A DNA stretch of 62,001 bases from Acidobacteriota bacterium (lineage in GTDB: Bacteria > Acidobacteriota > Terriglobia > 20CM-2-55-15), in assembly GCA_022821145.1 (NCBI GenBank), contig JAJEEE010000048.1, positions 1 to 62,001 of the forward strand. The letters are read 5' to 3'. The position numbers and the translations under genes were made by a program. The notes below the pieces were generated by a model that worked only from the letters and a program-made list of their open reading frames with translations, searched no databases and was not told the DNA's origin. Shown here one piece after another: positions 17,750 through 25,772 of the stretch. Within the stretch, counting starts at the first letter, position 1. Every line of letters begins with the position of its first letter.

Positions 17750-18517
17750 CTACCGGAAGTCGGCCACGACCGGCGCGTGGTCGGACGGTTTCTTGCCCTT
17801 GCGCTCGTCGCGGTCGATCCATGCGCCGGCCGCCTCCGCCGCGATGCTCTCCGTTCCCAGGATGTGATCGATCCGCAGCCCGTTGCCCTTGGGGAATCCC
17901 AGCATCCGGTAGTCCCACCACGAGTAGGCTCGCCGGTCCGGGTTCCGTTGACGGAAGATGTCGACCAGGCCCCAGGACTGGAGGTCGCTGAGCGCATCGC
18001 GGGCGCCGGCGTGACACAGGACGCTCGCGTCCCACTCATCGGGGCGCGCCACGTCCAGCTCGCCGGGCGCGACGTTGTAGTCCCCGCAGACCAGGATCTT
18101 CTCCGAGGGGCGGTGGTGTGTTTCCAGGTATCGGCGCAGGCGATGGAGCCATTCGATCTTGTACCCGTACGCCGGGTGTTCGGTGGTGCGTCCGTTCGGG
18201 ACGTAGACCGAGATCACGTGCAGGTCCCCGAACCGCGCGGCGACGAAGCGGGCCTCCGGGTCGTCGACCCCGTCGTCCATCCCGCGGCGGACGTCGTCGG
18301 CGGACATGCGGGAAACGATCGCGACGCCGTTGTACGTCTTCTGGCCGAAGACGCTGGCCGCGTACCCGGCGGCCTTCACGTCGTCCCAGGGGAAGAGCGG
18401 ATCGGCGAGCTTCAACTCCTGCAGGCAGAGGTGGTCCGGTTCGTGGCGTTCGAGCCACGCGAAGAAGCGCTCGTTCCGCGAGCGCAGCGAGTTGACGTTC
18501 CAGGTGGCGACGCGCAT
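17750..18517 (-). CDS. xthA: Exodeoxyribonuclease III
   Basis: A DNA-repair AP endonuclease and 3'-exonuclease that needs a divalent metal. The 255-residue protein starts MRVATWNVNSLRSR and has the family metal-binding and catalytic stations LQELKL, CGDYNVAP and the C-terminal SDHAPVVADF. The start was placed at ATG 18517 because the sequence upstream in this frame is a shadow of the quinoprotein. It lies 17 bases downstream of the PQQ sugar dehydrogenase gene and is probably read through from it. Confidence 0.93.
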   Translation of the reverse strand: MRVATWNVNSLRSRNERFFAWLERHEPDHLCLQELKLADPLFPWDDVKAAGYAASVFGQKTYNGVAIVSRMSADDVRRGMDDGVDDPEARFVAARFGDLHVISVYVPNGRTTEHPAYGYKIEWLHRLRRYLETHHRPSEKILVCGDYNVAPGELDVARPDEWDASVLCHAGARDALSDLQSWGLVDIFRQRNPDRRAYSWWDYRMLGFPKGNGLRIDHILGTESIAAEAAGAWIDRDERKGKKPSDHAPVVADFR

Positions 18518-18534
18518 GGACCGGTCGCCGTCCC

Positions 18535-19731
18535 TCAGTCGGCGGGCTCGATTCGCAACACCCGGCCCGTCGGATCGTTGCCGCCGAAGGAGGCCTCGGT
18601 CGCGACGTAGATGTTGCCGTCGGGCCCCTGCTGGACGTCGCGGACGCGTTCGCCGAGCTCGCCGAGCAGCGTCTCGCGCCGTTCGGCCTGCGACGGCTGG
18701 CCGAACGAGACGCGCTGGAGCTGCCGCGTGGTGAGCGCGCCGACGAAAAGGCTGCCCCGCCAGTCCGGGAACGGGTCGCCGGTATAGAAGAGAATGCTCG
18801 ACGGGCTGATCGACGGGACCCAGAAGATCCGCGCGTTGACCATGCCCTCGCGCTCCCACGGCCGGTCCGAAACCAGCGTCCCCGTGTAGTTGCGTCCGGT
18901 CGACACCAGGGGCCAGCCGTAGTTGCCGCCGGGCTCGAGCACGTTGACCTCGTCGCCGCCCATCGGGCCGATCTCGGCCTGCCAGATGTCGCCGGTCTCG
19001 GGATGGACGGCGAAACCGTACGTGTTGCGGTGGCCGTAGGTGAAGATCTCCGGAAGCGCGTACGGCCGGTCGACGAACGGGTTGTCCGCGGGCGCCGAGC
19101 CGTCGTCGCGTATCCGCAGGACCTTGCCGATATGGTTGTCCAGGTACTGCGCCCGGATGCGCGCGCTGGGATCGTCCCGGCCCATGCAGCACAACCGGTC
19201 GCGGTCGCCCACGGCGACGTAGAGCATCGCGTCGGGCCCGAAGAATATCCGCCCTCCCATGTTGCCGCCCGTGTCCCATGCCGCGGCCACGAAGACGTCG
19301 CCCACCTCGGTGAGCGCGCCCGAGTCGAGACGGCCTCGGGCGACGGCCAGCGTGGAGCGCCCGTCGCCGTCCCGCTTGGGATAACTGAAATAGACGAAAC
19401 GGTTCTCCTCGAACCGGGGATGAACGGCGACGGCCTTCAAACGTTCGCCGCCAGCGGTTTCCGGGCTCGTCCACACGGGCTCCGGATCCAGCCCGCCTTC
19501 CCGAATGACGCGCAGCCGCCCCGGGGTCTCGGCGACGAGCATGTCGCCGCCGGGCAGGAACGCGAGACTCCAGGGATGGACCAGGCCGTCAGCCACGGTG
19601 ACGACGCGAATCTGCCCGCCTTGAACTTCGAGCACGACGTCGCCGCCGGCGTCTTGGGGGGCGCCGGCGGCCGCGGCGGTCAGCGCCGCCATGGCCGCGC
19701 CCAGCATGGCCGGAGTGTGTCGATAGCGCAT
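18535..19731 (-). CDS. Secreted PQQ-dependent sugar dehydrogenase (GSDH family)
   Basis: A 398-residue six-bladed beta-propeller protein with a signal peptide (about residues 1-24). The family blocks are present: GLVHPWSLAFLPGGDMLVAE, then LKAVAVHPRFEENRFVYFSY, LRIRDDGSAPADNPF, YGHRNTYGFAVHPETGDIW and GGNYGWP. These are typical of soluble aldose dehydrogenases such as Asd/YliI, which oxidise sugars in the periplasm with PQQ. Start ATG at 19731. The adjoining upstream gene encodes an iron alcohol dehydrogenase, 14 bases away, so the two may be cotranscribed. Confidence 0.92.
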   Translation of the reverse strand: MRYRHTPAMLGAAMAALTAAAAGAPQDAGGDVVLEVQGGQIRVVTVADGLVHPWSLAFLPGGDMLVAETPGRLRVIREGGLDPEPVWTSPETAGGERLKAVAVHPRFEENRFVYFSYPKRDGDGRSTLAVARGRLDSGALTEVGDVFVAAAWDTGGNMGGRIFFGPDAMLYVAVGDRDRLCCMGRDDPSARIRAQYLDNHIGKVLRIRDDGSAPADNPFVDRPYALPEIFTYGHRNTYGFAVHPETGDIWQAEIGPMGGDEVNVLEPGGNYGWPLVSTGRNYTGTLVSDRPWEREGMVNARIFWVPSISPSSILFYTGDPFPDWRGSLFVGALTTRQLQRVSFGQPSQAERRETLLGELGERVRDVQQGPDGNIYVATEASFGGNDPTGRVLRIEPAD

Positions 19732-19745
19732 TGCGACCTCCCTGA

Positions 19746-20906
19746 TTACCACGCCGAGTCGTACAGTTCCATGATCTCGTCGGCGGCCGGGACCGTGGGG
19801 TTGTTCTGCGGGCTCCCGGAATCGAGGGCGTCGGCCGCCATCTTCTCCAGCGTCGACCGGAACCGCTCCCGATCGCCGCCGCAACAGTCGCGCAAGCGGG
19901 GAACCTCCAGCTCTTCGTTCAGCGCGTCGAGACGATCGACGAGCGCCTCGGACGCGTAGGCGTCCCCGTTCCCCGGCGATGCCAGACCCATGGCGCGGGC
20001 CACGCCGGCGTAACGCGCAACGGCGCCCTCGCGAGAGAAGCGTGTCACGGCCGGCAGGAGCACGGCGTTGGACAAGCCGTGGGGCAGGCCGAAAGCCAGC
20101 CCCAGCGGCCGGCTCATGCCGTGGACCAGGCACACGCTGGAGTTGGTGAACGCCAGCCCGCCTTCCAGCGCCGCCAGCGCCATCCCCTCGCGCGCTTCCC
20201 GGTCCTCGGGATCCGCCCATGCCCGCCGGAGATACCGCTGCACCCGATCGATCGACGCCAGCGCGATCGGATCCGTCAATGGGTTGGCCCTCCGCGACAC
20301 GAAGGCCTCGATGCCGTGCGTGAGCGTATCCACGCCGACGTGCGCCGTCAGCGGCGGCGGCATGCTCAGGGTCAACTCGTAATCGACGATTGCGGCCGCG
20401 GGCATGAGCCCGGGATCCAGGATCATCATCTTGACCCGGCGTTCCGTGTCGGTGATCACGGCCACCTTGGTGGCCTCGCTCCCGGTCCCGGCCGTCGTCG
20501 GGACCACCACGACGGACGGTCCCCGATTCGGAACCCGGTGATATCCCTGGAATTCGCGCAAGGGGCCGGGGTTGGCGACGGAAACACCGACCATCTTGGC
20601 GACGTCGATGCCGCTGCCGCCGCCGAGAGCCAGGATCGAGTCCGCCTGGAATTCGCGGAAGCACGCCGCGCCGGCCCGAACGTTCTCCTCGGTCGGATCG
20701 GGTTGAAAGCCGCTGTAGACTTCGTGCTGGATCCCCGCGCCGTCGAGGGCGGCGGCGATCTCACGCGTGAACGGGCCGGAGGCGAAGAACGGGTCGGCGA
20801 CGAGGAGCGTCCGCCGCGCCTTCATGGCGGCCAGCAGGCTTCCGGCCTCGCGCCGGCATCCGGCGCCGGTCAGGATCACCGTCGGCGAATCGAAGCGGTG
20901 GGTCAT
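19746..20906 (-). CDS. Iron-containing alcohol dehydrogenase
   Basis: A 386-residue group III (iron-type) NAD(P)-dependent alcohol dehydrogenase. The nucleotide loop is GGGSGIDVAKM, and the metal-binding signature carries histidines in DTLTHGIEAF, VCLVHGMSRPLG and GLPHGLSNAVLLP. There is no signal peptide, so it acts in the cytoplasm, unlike the quinoprotein next to it. The actual alcohol or aldehyde cannot be deduced. A TATACT -10-like box lies 12 bases before the start, with no good -35. Confidence 0.93.
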   Translation of the reverse strand: MTHRFDSPTVILTGAGCRREAGSLLAAMKARRTLLVADPFFASGPFTREIAAALDGAGIQHEVYSGFQPDPTEENVRAGAACFREFQADSILALGGGSGIDVAKMVGVSVANPGPLREFQGYHRVPNRGPSVVVVPTTAGTGSEATKVAVITDTERRVKMMILDPGLMPAAAIVDYELTLSMPPPLTAHVGVDTLTHGIEAFVSRRANPLTDPIALASIDRVQRYLRRAWADPEDREAREGMALAALEGGLAFTNSSVCLVHGMSRPLGLAFGLPHGLSNAVLLPAVTRFSREGAVARYAGVARAMGLASPGNGDAYASEALVDRLDALNEELEVPRLRDCCGGDRERFRSTLEKMAADALDSGSPQNNPTVPAADEIMELYDSAW

Positions 20907-21016
20907 CGGGCGCCGACGAGTATAGTCCTTTCTTGACGCCGCTCCCAACATTGCGGATCATCGTGGCTTCCGGCGCCTGGTCGCGCTCGAGTGACGTCAG
21001 ATCCAAGGAGCAACCC

Positions 21017-22408
21017 ATGACCGTGATGCACCTGTCGAAGACCGGAATACTCGCGGCCGCGGCGGCGGCATGTTTGGCGTTCGCGCCCGCGGCCGAGGCC
21101 CAGCGGGGCGGCCGCGGCGGGTTCGGCGCGCCCGATCCAAACCTTCCCGACAGCCCGACGGCCGTCACCCCGGCCGAGGTCGACGGTCCGGTCCAGGGCC
21201 CGGGAACCATGTACGAATCGGTCCAATCGCTCGCGCCGAACCGGGGCCTGGACCGTTACGACTACGAGGCCGTCGAGTACTTCGTCAGCGGAATCGCGGC
21301 CGGCGCGCCGTACCAGACCCGGATCGTGGTGCGAAAACCGCGCAACGACGCCGACTTCAGCGGGCTGGTCCTGACCGAGGCGATGCATCCCAGCGGCAGC
21401 GCCCACCTGTTCGAGTTCACGTCGATGTACTCGATGGACGCCGGCCACGCCGTCGTGGAGATCGTGACCGGCGGCCTCGGCCTGCTCAGTGAGCACAACG
21501 CGGCCCGGTACGCCGATATCGCCGTGGCCGGCAACCAGGTCACCGAGATCCTGGCGCAGTTCGGGGCCATGCTCAGGGAAAGCGAGTCGAGCCCGCTGGC
21601 GAACCTGGAAATCCGGAAGATGGTGCTGGCGGGCACGTCCGCGACCGCCGGTGTTCTGATCCGTTATCTCCCGGGACACCGGGTCTACAGGACGCCGGGC
21701 ATGGAGCACATATTCGATGGTTTCATGCCGCATTCGAACGGTTCGGCGATTCCGGAGGTGGACGTCCCGGTGATCCACGTCCCGACGATGACCGAGACCC
21801 ACCGGGGCGCGGCGCCGACGCGCCAGGACAGCGACGAGCCGGGCCGCCAGTACCGCCTGTACGAGTTCGCCGGCATGGCGCACGTCGATTCCCGCGACAA
21901 CGTGCGGCTCATTCCCGACCCGTGCGTGAACCCGGTGACCACGTTCCCGTTGCAGGCCTACCTGTCCGTGGCGCTCCATCACCTCTTCAGGTGGGTGGAC
22001 GAAGGCGTGGCCCCGCCGCGCGCGCCCCGTGTCCTGATGGACCGCAACGACGGCGACGGCTCGATCATGGCGCTGGACGTCCACGGCAACCCGGTCGGAG
22101 GCGTCCGGAACCCGTACCTGGATGTGCCCTCCGCGCGCCACGGCGTCCCCAACCAGGGGGCGTCGCCGGTGATTCCGAACCCCAGCGACTACGTCCGCCA
22201 GGGAGGGCAGGCGGCCGCCAACCAGATGTGCGGCCTGGCCGGCTATCAGATCGCGTTCTCGCCGGACAAGCTGCGCGAGTTGTACGGCAGCCGGGAGAAC
22301 TACCTGCGCCAGTTCCAGGCGAAGCTCGACGAGATGGAAGCCGCCGGATGGTCGCTGCGGGTCTACCGCGAGATGATCCTGTCCGACGCGGCCCGAATCG
22401 ATTTTTGA
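21017..22408 (+). CDS. Secreted alpha/beta-hydrolase-domain protein (PF20091-type)
   Basis: A 463-residue secreted protein with a signal peptide (to about residue 27) and an RGGRGG stretch just after it. Blocks resembling the alpha/beta hydrolase domain family PF20091 are YEAVEYFVSGIAAG, FTSMYSMDAGHAVVEI, VVAG-type strands and YRLYEFAGMAHVD. In that family the nucleophile is a serine; here the segment VLAGTSATAGV (around residue 208) offers a G-T-S-A-T. The ATG at 21017 has AAGGAG 8 bases before it. It is the first of three closely spaced genes for exported proteins. Confidence 0.8.
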   Translation: MTVMHLSKTGILAAAAAACLAFAPAAEAQRGGRGGFGAPDPNLPDSPTAVTPAEVDGPVQGPGTMYESVQSLAPNRGLDRYDYEAVEYFVSGIAAGAPYQTRIVVRKPRNDADFSGLVLTEAMHPSGSAHLFEFTSMYSMDAGHAVVEIVTGGLGLLSEHNAARYADIAVAGNQVTEILAQFGAMLRESESSPLANLEIRKMVLAGTSATAGVLIRYLPGHRVYRTPGMEHIFDGFMPHSNGSAIPEVDVPVIHVPTMTETHRGAAPTRQDSDEPGRQYRLYEFAGMAHVDSRDNVRLIPDPCVNPVTTFPLQAYLSVALHHLFRWVDEGVAPPRAPRVLMDRNDGDGSIMALDVHGNPVGGVRNPYLDVPSARHGVPNQGASPVIPNPSDYVRQGGQAAANQMCGLAGYQIAFSPDKLRELYGSRENYLRQFQAKLDEMEAAGWSLRVYREMILSDAARIDF

Positions 22409-22418
22409 GGGAAAGGTG

Positions 22419-22820
22419 ATGAAAACGCCGCTCGCCGCCACCGCGGTCGCCATGGCTTTGGCCGCGCCGCCGGCTTCGGGACACCACTCGTTCGCGGCCG
22501 AGTACGACGGCAACCGCCCGGTCAGCGTCGAGGGGACCGTCGCGCGCGTCGAATGGACCAACCCGCACATCTGGATCTACGTGGACGTCCCGGGCGACGA
22601 TGGTTCCGTCGTCCGCTGGGGGTTCTCGGCCGCGCCGCCCGGCGTGCTGATGCGGCGCGGCATTGTGAAAAGCGTGATTCCCATCGGCGCGGTCATCCGC
22701 GTCGAGGGGTTCCGGGCGCGCGACGGGTCGAACAACGCGTCGGGCGGCTCGATCACGTTTCCGGACGGTCGCCGCGTGCTGACGGCTTCGGCCGAGGACC
22801 CGGCGCCCGAGGAGGACTGA
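22419..22820 (+). CDS. Secreted DUF6152-type small protein
   Basis: A 133-residue exported protein. After a short signal peptide comes HHSFAAEYDGNRPV, the DUF6152 hallmark, then an OB-like beta domain (GTVARVEWTNPHIWIYVDV, with WGFSAAPPGVLMRRG). The conserved histidines may bind a metal, which is an inference. Start at the ATG at 22419 (GAGGG 8 bases upstream) in place of the GTG just before it. It lies between the PF20091 protein and another secreted protein with gaps of 10 and 2 bases, so it is very likely in the same operon. Confidence 0.85.
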   Translation: MKTPLAATAVAMALAAPPASGHHSFAAEYDGNRPVSVEGTVARVEWTNPHIWIYVDVPGDDGSVVRWGFSAAPPGVLMRRGIVKSVIPIGAVIRVEGFRARDGSNNASGGSITFPDGRRVLTASAEDPAPEED

Positions 22821-22822
22821 TC

Positions 22823-23569
22823 ATGCGTGGCTGGACGGTTTCGATGGCCCTCGTCGCCGCGTTCGCGGCGGCCCCGGCGGCGTCCGCGCAGGACGCCACA
22901 CCCCGGACCCCGAACGGACGGCCGGACTTCTCCGGGTTCTGGTCCAACCCGATGCGGCCCGGGGGGCCGGCCGTCACGGTGTTCGACGCGGAGGCGATGG
23001 CCCCGTTCGCGCCCGGCGGGGAAGCGCTGTTCTTCGAGCCGCGCACGGGCGACCCGCGCCACGACGAGCCCCGCGCCTTCTGCATGCCGTCGGGCTTCCC
23101 GTCGGGTTTCTTCGGTCCGTACCCGATCCAGATGGTCCAGACCGACGACTGGCTCGTCATGGTGACCGAGTTCCAGCGCATCACCCGCCTGATCCCGCTC
23201 GACGGGCGGCCGCACCGGGAAGGCATCGAGCCGACCTACTACGGCGACCCGGTGGCAAGCTGGGACGGCGACACGCTCGTCATCGACAGCCGCAACTTCA
23301 AGCGCTGGTCGCTGGACGACTACTACTACCAGGACCCCACGCAGTACCGGATGCACACCGAGGACTTCCGCACGATCGAGCGCATTCGATACGTGGACGC
23401 GGGGACGCTCTCCTACCACTTCACCGTGGAGGACCCGCGGATCTTCGTCGAGCCCTGGTCCGAGGAGTTCCAGATGACGCTGCATCCCGAGTGGGAGGCC
23501 GTCGGGCTCTACGAATTCGTCTGCGAGGAGAACAACCGGTGCGCCGGCGGCGAGTGCGAAGACCCCTGA
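22823..23569 (+). CDS. Conserved secreted protein
   Basis: A 248-residue protein with signal peptide (to about residue 22). The mature start is TPRTPNGRPDFSGFWSNP, a motif often seen in paralogous exported proteins of Acidobacteriota whose role is not known. Other features are IQMVQTDDWLVMVTEF, a DGDTLVIDSRNF segment and four cysteines, three of them near the C-terminus (FVCEENNRCAGGEC). These could form disulfides. DUF6152 proteins and this type commonly occur side by side, which supports a joint function at the cell surface or periplasm. Confidence 0.75.
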   Translation: MRGWTVSMALVAAFAAAPAASAQDATPRTPNGRPDFSGFWSNPMRPGGPAVTVFDAEAMAPFAPGGEALFFEPRTGDPRHDEPRAFCMPSGFPSGFFGPYPIQMVQTDDWLVMVTEFQRITRLIPLDGRPHREGIEPTYYGDPVASWDGDTLVIDSRNFKRWSLDDYYYQDPTQYRMHTEDFRTIERIRYVDAGTLSYHFTVEDPRIFVEPWSEEFQMTLHPEWEAVGLYEFVCEENNRCAGGECEDP

Positions 23570-23943
23570 TCCCGTTCCAACGGCGACCGGGTTCTGGACT
23601 CGCAATCGGCGCCGAACGGATCGATGGACCGGTAACCGAGCGGATAACGTAGTCACCCGAAGTGGCACAGACGCCGCTGAATTCCGAGATGTCTCGGAGC
23701 TTTGCGGAAACGTGAATGAGATTTGTGCGGTTCTGTGGGGCCTCACGTTTGCGCCGCGTTTCTTCCTGTCATGAGCCAATCGATCTAATTCCTGCCGCTG
23801 GCATGAGCCGGCGGATCGGCTCTGTCGATCGGCCCTTGGAGTGAAAAGGAGAATCTGGATCATGAACCTGGCTTGCGACCGCCATGGCAACCGGTCGTGT
23901 CGGCGGAAAGAAGCAGGTCCGCGCCGCTTCCCAGGACCTTCCC
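23570..23943. other. Intergenic region upstream of fic
   Basis: This gap holds no recognised conserved gene. It contains AAAAGGAG at 23844-23851 followed by an ATG at 23862 that opens a 42-codon frame ending at 23990 (annotated separately). Base composition is less GC-rich than that of the neighbouring genes, which fits a recently acquired or regulatory stretch. Confidence 0.4.
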
Positions 23944-23990
23944 TGAGACGATTCGTCCCAATAATCGTCTCAAAATCAGGCCTATTCTGA
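23862..23990 (+). CDS. Possible 42-residue small protein upstream of fic
   Basis: An ATG preceded by AAGGAG at a 10-base spacing opens a short frame (MNLACDRHGNRSCRRKEAG at the N-terminus, arginine-rich) whose stop codon TGA is the first three bases of the second operator palindrome. It has no hydrophobic segment and no known motif. The ribosome binding site is the only support. It could equally be a leader peptide or chance. Confidence 0.25.
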   Translation: MNLACDRHGNRSCRRKEAGPRRFPGPSLRRFVPIIVSKSGLF

Positions 23991-24016
23991 GACGATTAGC
24001 CTGTAGAATCGTCTCA
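23944..24016. promoter_or_regulatory. Two tandem palindromic operators upstream of fic
   Basis: Two copies of the perfect inverted repeat TGAGACGATT - 9 bases - AATCGTCTCA lie at 23944-23972 and 23988-24016. Their centres are 44 bases apart, about four helical turns. The spacers differ (CGTCCCAAT and AGCCTGTAG), so only the four half-sites are conserved. The second copy covers a possible -10 box (TAGAAT, 24004-24009) and ends 1 base before the GTG start of fic. Binding there would block transcription, as expected for autoregulation by a DNA-binding protein. Confidence 0.85.
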
Positions 24017-24017
24017 G

Positions 24018-25166
24018 GTGTGGATCTGGCAACATACCAACTGGCCGAATTTCGTCTTCGATGCTACCGAGTTCTCGGAGCAGGTCGCGGCGTTTCACCG
24101 AATCGCCGAACGGCTTTCCGGGCAAGTCGAGGCCCTCTCCGACGCCTACCAGACCGACACGGTGATCGAACTGATGTTGTCGGAGATAATCGCCACCAGC
24201 GCGATCGAGGGCGAAAACCTGGACCGCGTTTCGGTGCGTTCGTCCTTGCTCAAGCATTTCGGTCGAAGCGTCGATTCCCGGGCCCCGGATGCCCGGGCGG
24301 CCGGCGCCACCGACCTGATCGTCGACGTTCGTCGGAACTGGCGTCGCCCGCTATCCCACGAGACGTTGGGCCGCTGGCAATCTCGAGTTATCGTCGAGCA
24401 TCCCATGAGCACCGTCATGCGCGGCGCCTACCGCAATCGTCCGGAGCCGATGCAGATCATCAGCGGGCGATACGCAGTCGGTCGGCCGCCGACCGTTCAC
24501 TACGAGGCGCCGCCGGCCGCCGACGTGCCTGCCGAGATGGAGCGGTTCCTGGACTGGTACAACGGCAGCGGCGGGAATCTCCCCGGCCCGGTTCGCGCGG
24601 CCGTCGCGCACGTCTGGTTCGAGACGATCCACCCGTTCGACGATGGCAACGGTCGCGTTGGCCGGGCCGTCTCGGATCATGCGCTGTCGCAGTCTCTCGA
24701 CCGGCCGACACTCGCCTGTCTGGCAACCGCCATCGAGGCGGACAGGGACCGTTACTACGACGCGCTCGAAACGGTCGGCAGAGGCGGTCTCGACCTGACC
24801 GAGTTCATCGGATATTTCACCGGCGCCATCAACCGGGCCCAGGAGATCGCTCTCGCCGAGGTCGCTTTCGTGCTAGATAAGACCCGCTTCTACGACCTCT
24901 ATGACGCGCGGCTGAACGCGCGTCAGAGGAAGGTCATCGCCCGCATCTTCAGGGAAGGCAGACGCGGATTCGCCGGCGGACTGTCCAGGAAGAACTACGC
25001 CACCATAGCCGGGTGTTCGGCGGCGACCGCCGCCCGAGATCTGGTCGAGATGCTGAACATGGGTGCGTTGGTTTCCCATGGACAAGGCCGGAGCACGCGC
25101 TACGAAATCTCCTGCCCTGAGCCGTCCGCGGTCGCTCGGAACGTGGGACGAGGGCTCGAACGCTGA
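24018..25166 (+). CDS. Fic-family protein with N-terminal DUF4172-like and C-terminal winged-helix domain
   Basis: Fic proteins transfer AMP (or related groups) from a nucleotide to hydroxyl side chains of target proteins. The 382-residue protein begins MWIWQHTNWPNFVFD, as in DUF4172-Fic proteins. It has an intact active-site motif HPFDDGNGRVGR at 205-216. A self-inhibitory helix motif TSAIEG (T60 to G65) of the [S/T]xxxE[G/N] type makes this a class II Fic. The C-terminal part (SRKNYATIAGCSAATAARDLVEM) is a winged helix-turn-helix. The start is a GTG with no ribosome binding site, right behind a palindrome. That suggests a leaderless, self-repressed gene. Confidence 0.92.
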   Translation: MWIWQHTNWPNFVFDATEFSEQVAAFHRIAERLSGQVEALSDAYQTDTVIELMLSEIIATSAIEGENLDRVSVRSSLLKHFGRSVDSRAPDARAAGATDLIVDVRRNWRRPLSHETLGRWQSRVIVEHPMSTVMRGAYRNRPEPMQIISGRYAVGRPPTVHYEAPPAADVPAEMERFLDWYNGSGGNLPGPVRAAVAHVWFETIHPFDDGNGRVGRAVSDHALSQSLDRPTLACLATAIEADRDRYYDALETVGRGGLDLTEFIGYFTGAINRAQEIALAEVAFVLDKTRFYDLYDARLNARQRKVIARIFREGRRGFAGGLSRKNYATIAGCSAATAARDLVEMLNMGALVSHGQGRSTRYEISCPEPSAVARNVGRGLER

Positions 25167-25514
25167 CAGGGGGCCTAGCCGCAACCCGGGGATCCGCACC
25201 GGCGGACCGTGTCACGGTCGAGGCGCGCTCTTGTCCGCTTTATCCTCCGGGTGCGCAAGGGTGTCACCGCGTTCGTGAACGGAGCTTATTTATCGACAGC
25301 GTGGACGAGCGGATCGACGTCCGGAAGGATCAACGCTCTCCGCCTGCAAGGTCGCTTCTTCCAGGTGACCGATCAAGGCGTTCGGGCACATCGGATCGAC
25401 TTCCGGCTTCAGTCCCGGCTTTCTCGTGGGATTACGGCCCTGCTCGGCTTGGAGGTTGACAAGTGCGCCGGTAGCGCTGCACGATGGTGCCATCATGTTG
25501 TAGGATGTGTAATC
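25167..25514. other. Intergenic region between fic and vapB
   Basis: I see no gene here. A TTGACA hexamer at 25456-25461 and a TAGGAT hexamer at 25501-25506 are present but too far apart to form one promoter. A short palindrome GATGGTGCCATC at 25483-25494 lies between them, where a VapBC repressor could bind. Both strands carry open frames without protein character. Confidence 0.4.
25483..25506 (+). promoter_or_regulatory. Possible vapBC control region
   Basis: The palindrome GATGG-TG-CCATC (25483-25494) is followed by TAGGAT (25501-25506), whose last base is 8 bases before the vapB ATG. Toxin-antitoxin operons are usually repressed by antitoxin binding at such palindromes. No good -35 box accompanies the TAGGAT. 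Confidence 0.35.
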
Positions 25515-25772
25515 ATGCCATCGTTCATCAGAACTCAGATCCAACTGACGGAAGAACAAGCCAGGGCGCTCAAAGCCCGCGCGCGCGATGAAGAACGTTC
25601 GGTGGCGGATCTCGTGCGTGAAAGCGTCACGGAGTACCTGGCGCGCCGGCCCGCCCGAGATCGTCGCGCCCTGCTGCGTCGCGCCCGCGCCGTGACCGGG
25701 CGTTTTCACTCGGGATACACCGACGTAGCGGAGAATCATGACCGGTACCTCGATGAGGCGTACGATTCGTGA
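25515..25772 (+). CDS. vapB: VapB-type antitoxin, ribbon-helix-helix
   Basis: An 85-residue protein. The N-terminus (MPSFIRTQIQLTEEQARALKARARDEERSVADLVRESVTEYL) has the beta-strand plus two-helix pattern of ribbon-helix-helix DNA-binding proteins, and the C-terminal tail is likely the toxin-binding part. The toxin start codon overlaps the stop by 4 bases (GTGA), the standard coupling of vapBC pairs. It would neutralise the PIN ribonuclease and repress the operon. Confidence 0.85.
   Translation: MPSFIRTQIQLTEEQARALKARARDEERSVADLVRESVTEYLARRPARDRRALLRRARAVTGRFHSGYTDVAENHDRYLDEAYDS

Noticed and set aside
23570-23860. tRNA or small structured RNA upstream of fic
   Set aside because: No cloverleaf, no TTCGA-type T-loop with acceptor pairing and no known riboswitch core could be built.
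25290-25739. Minus-strand frame with GRNPTRKPGLKPEVDP, possible transposase remnant
   Set aside because: No conserved catalytic residues or recognised transposase motif, and it overlaps the well-supported vapB gene.
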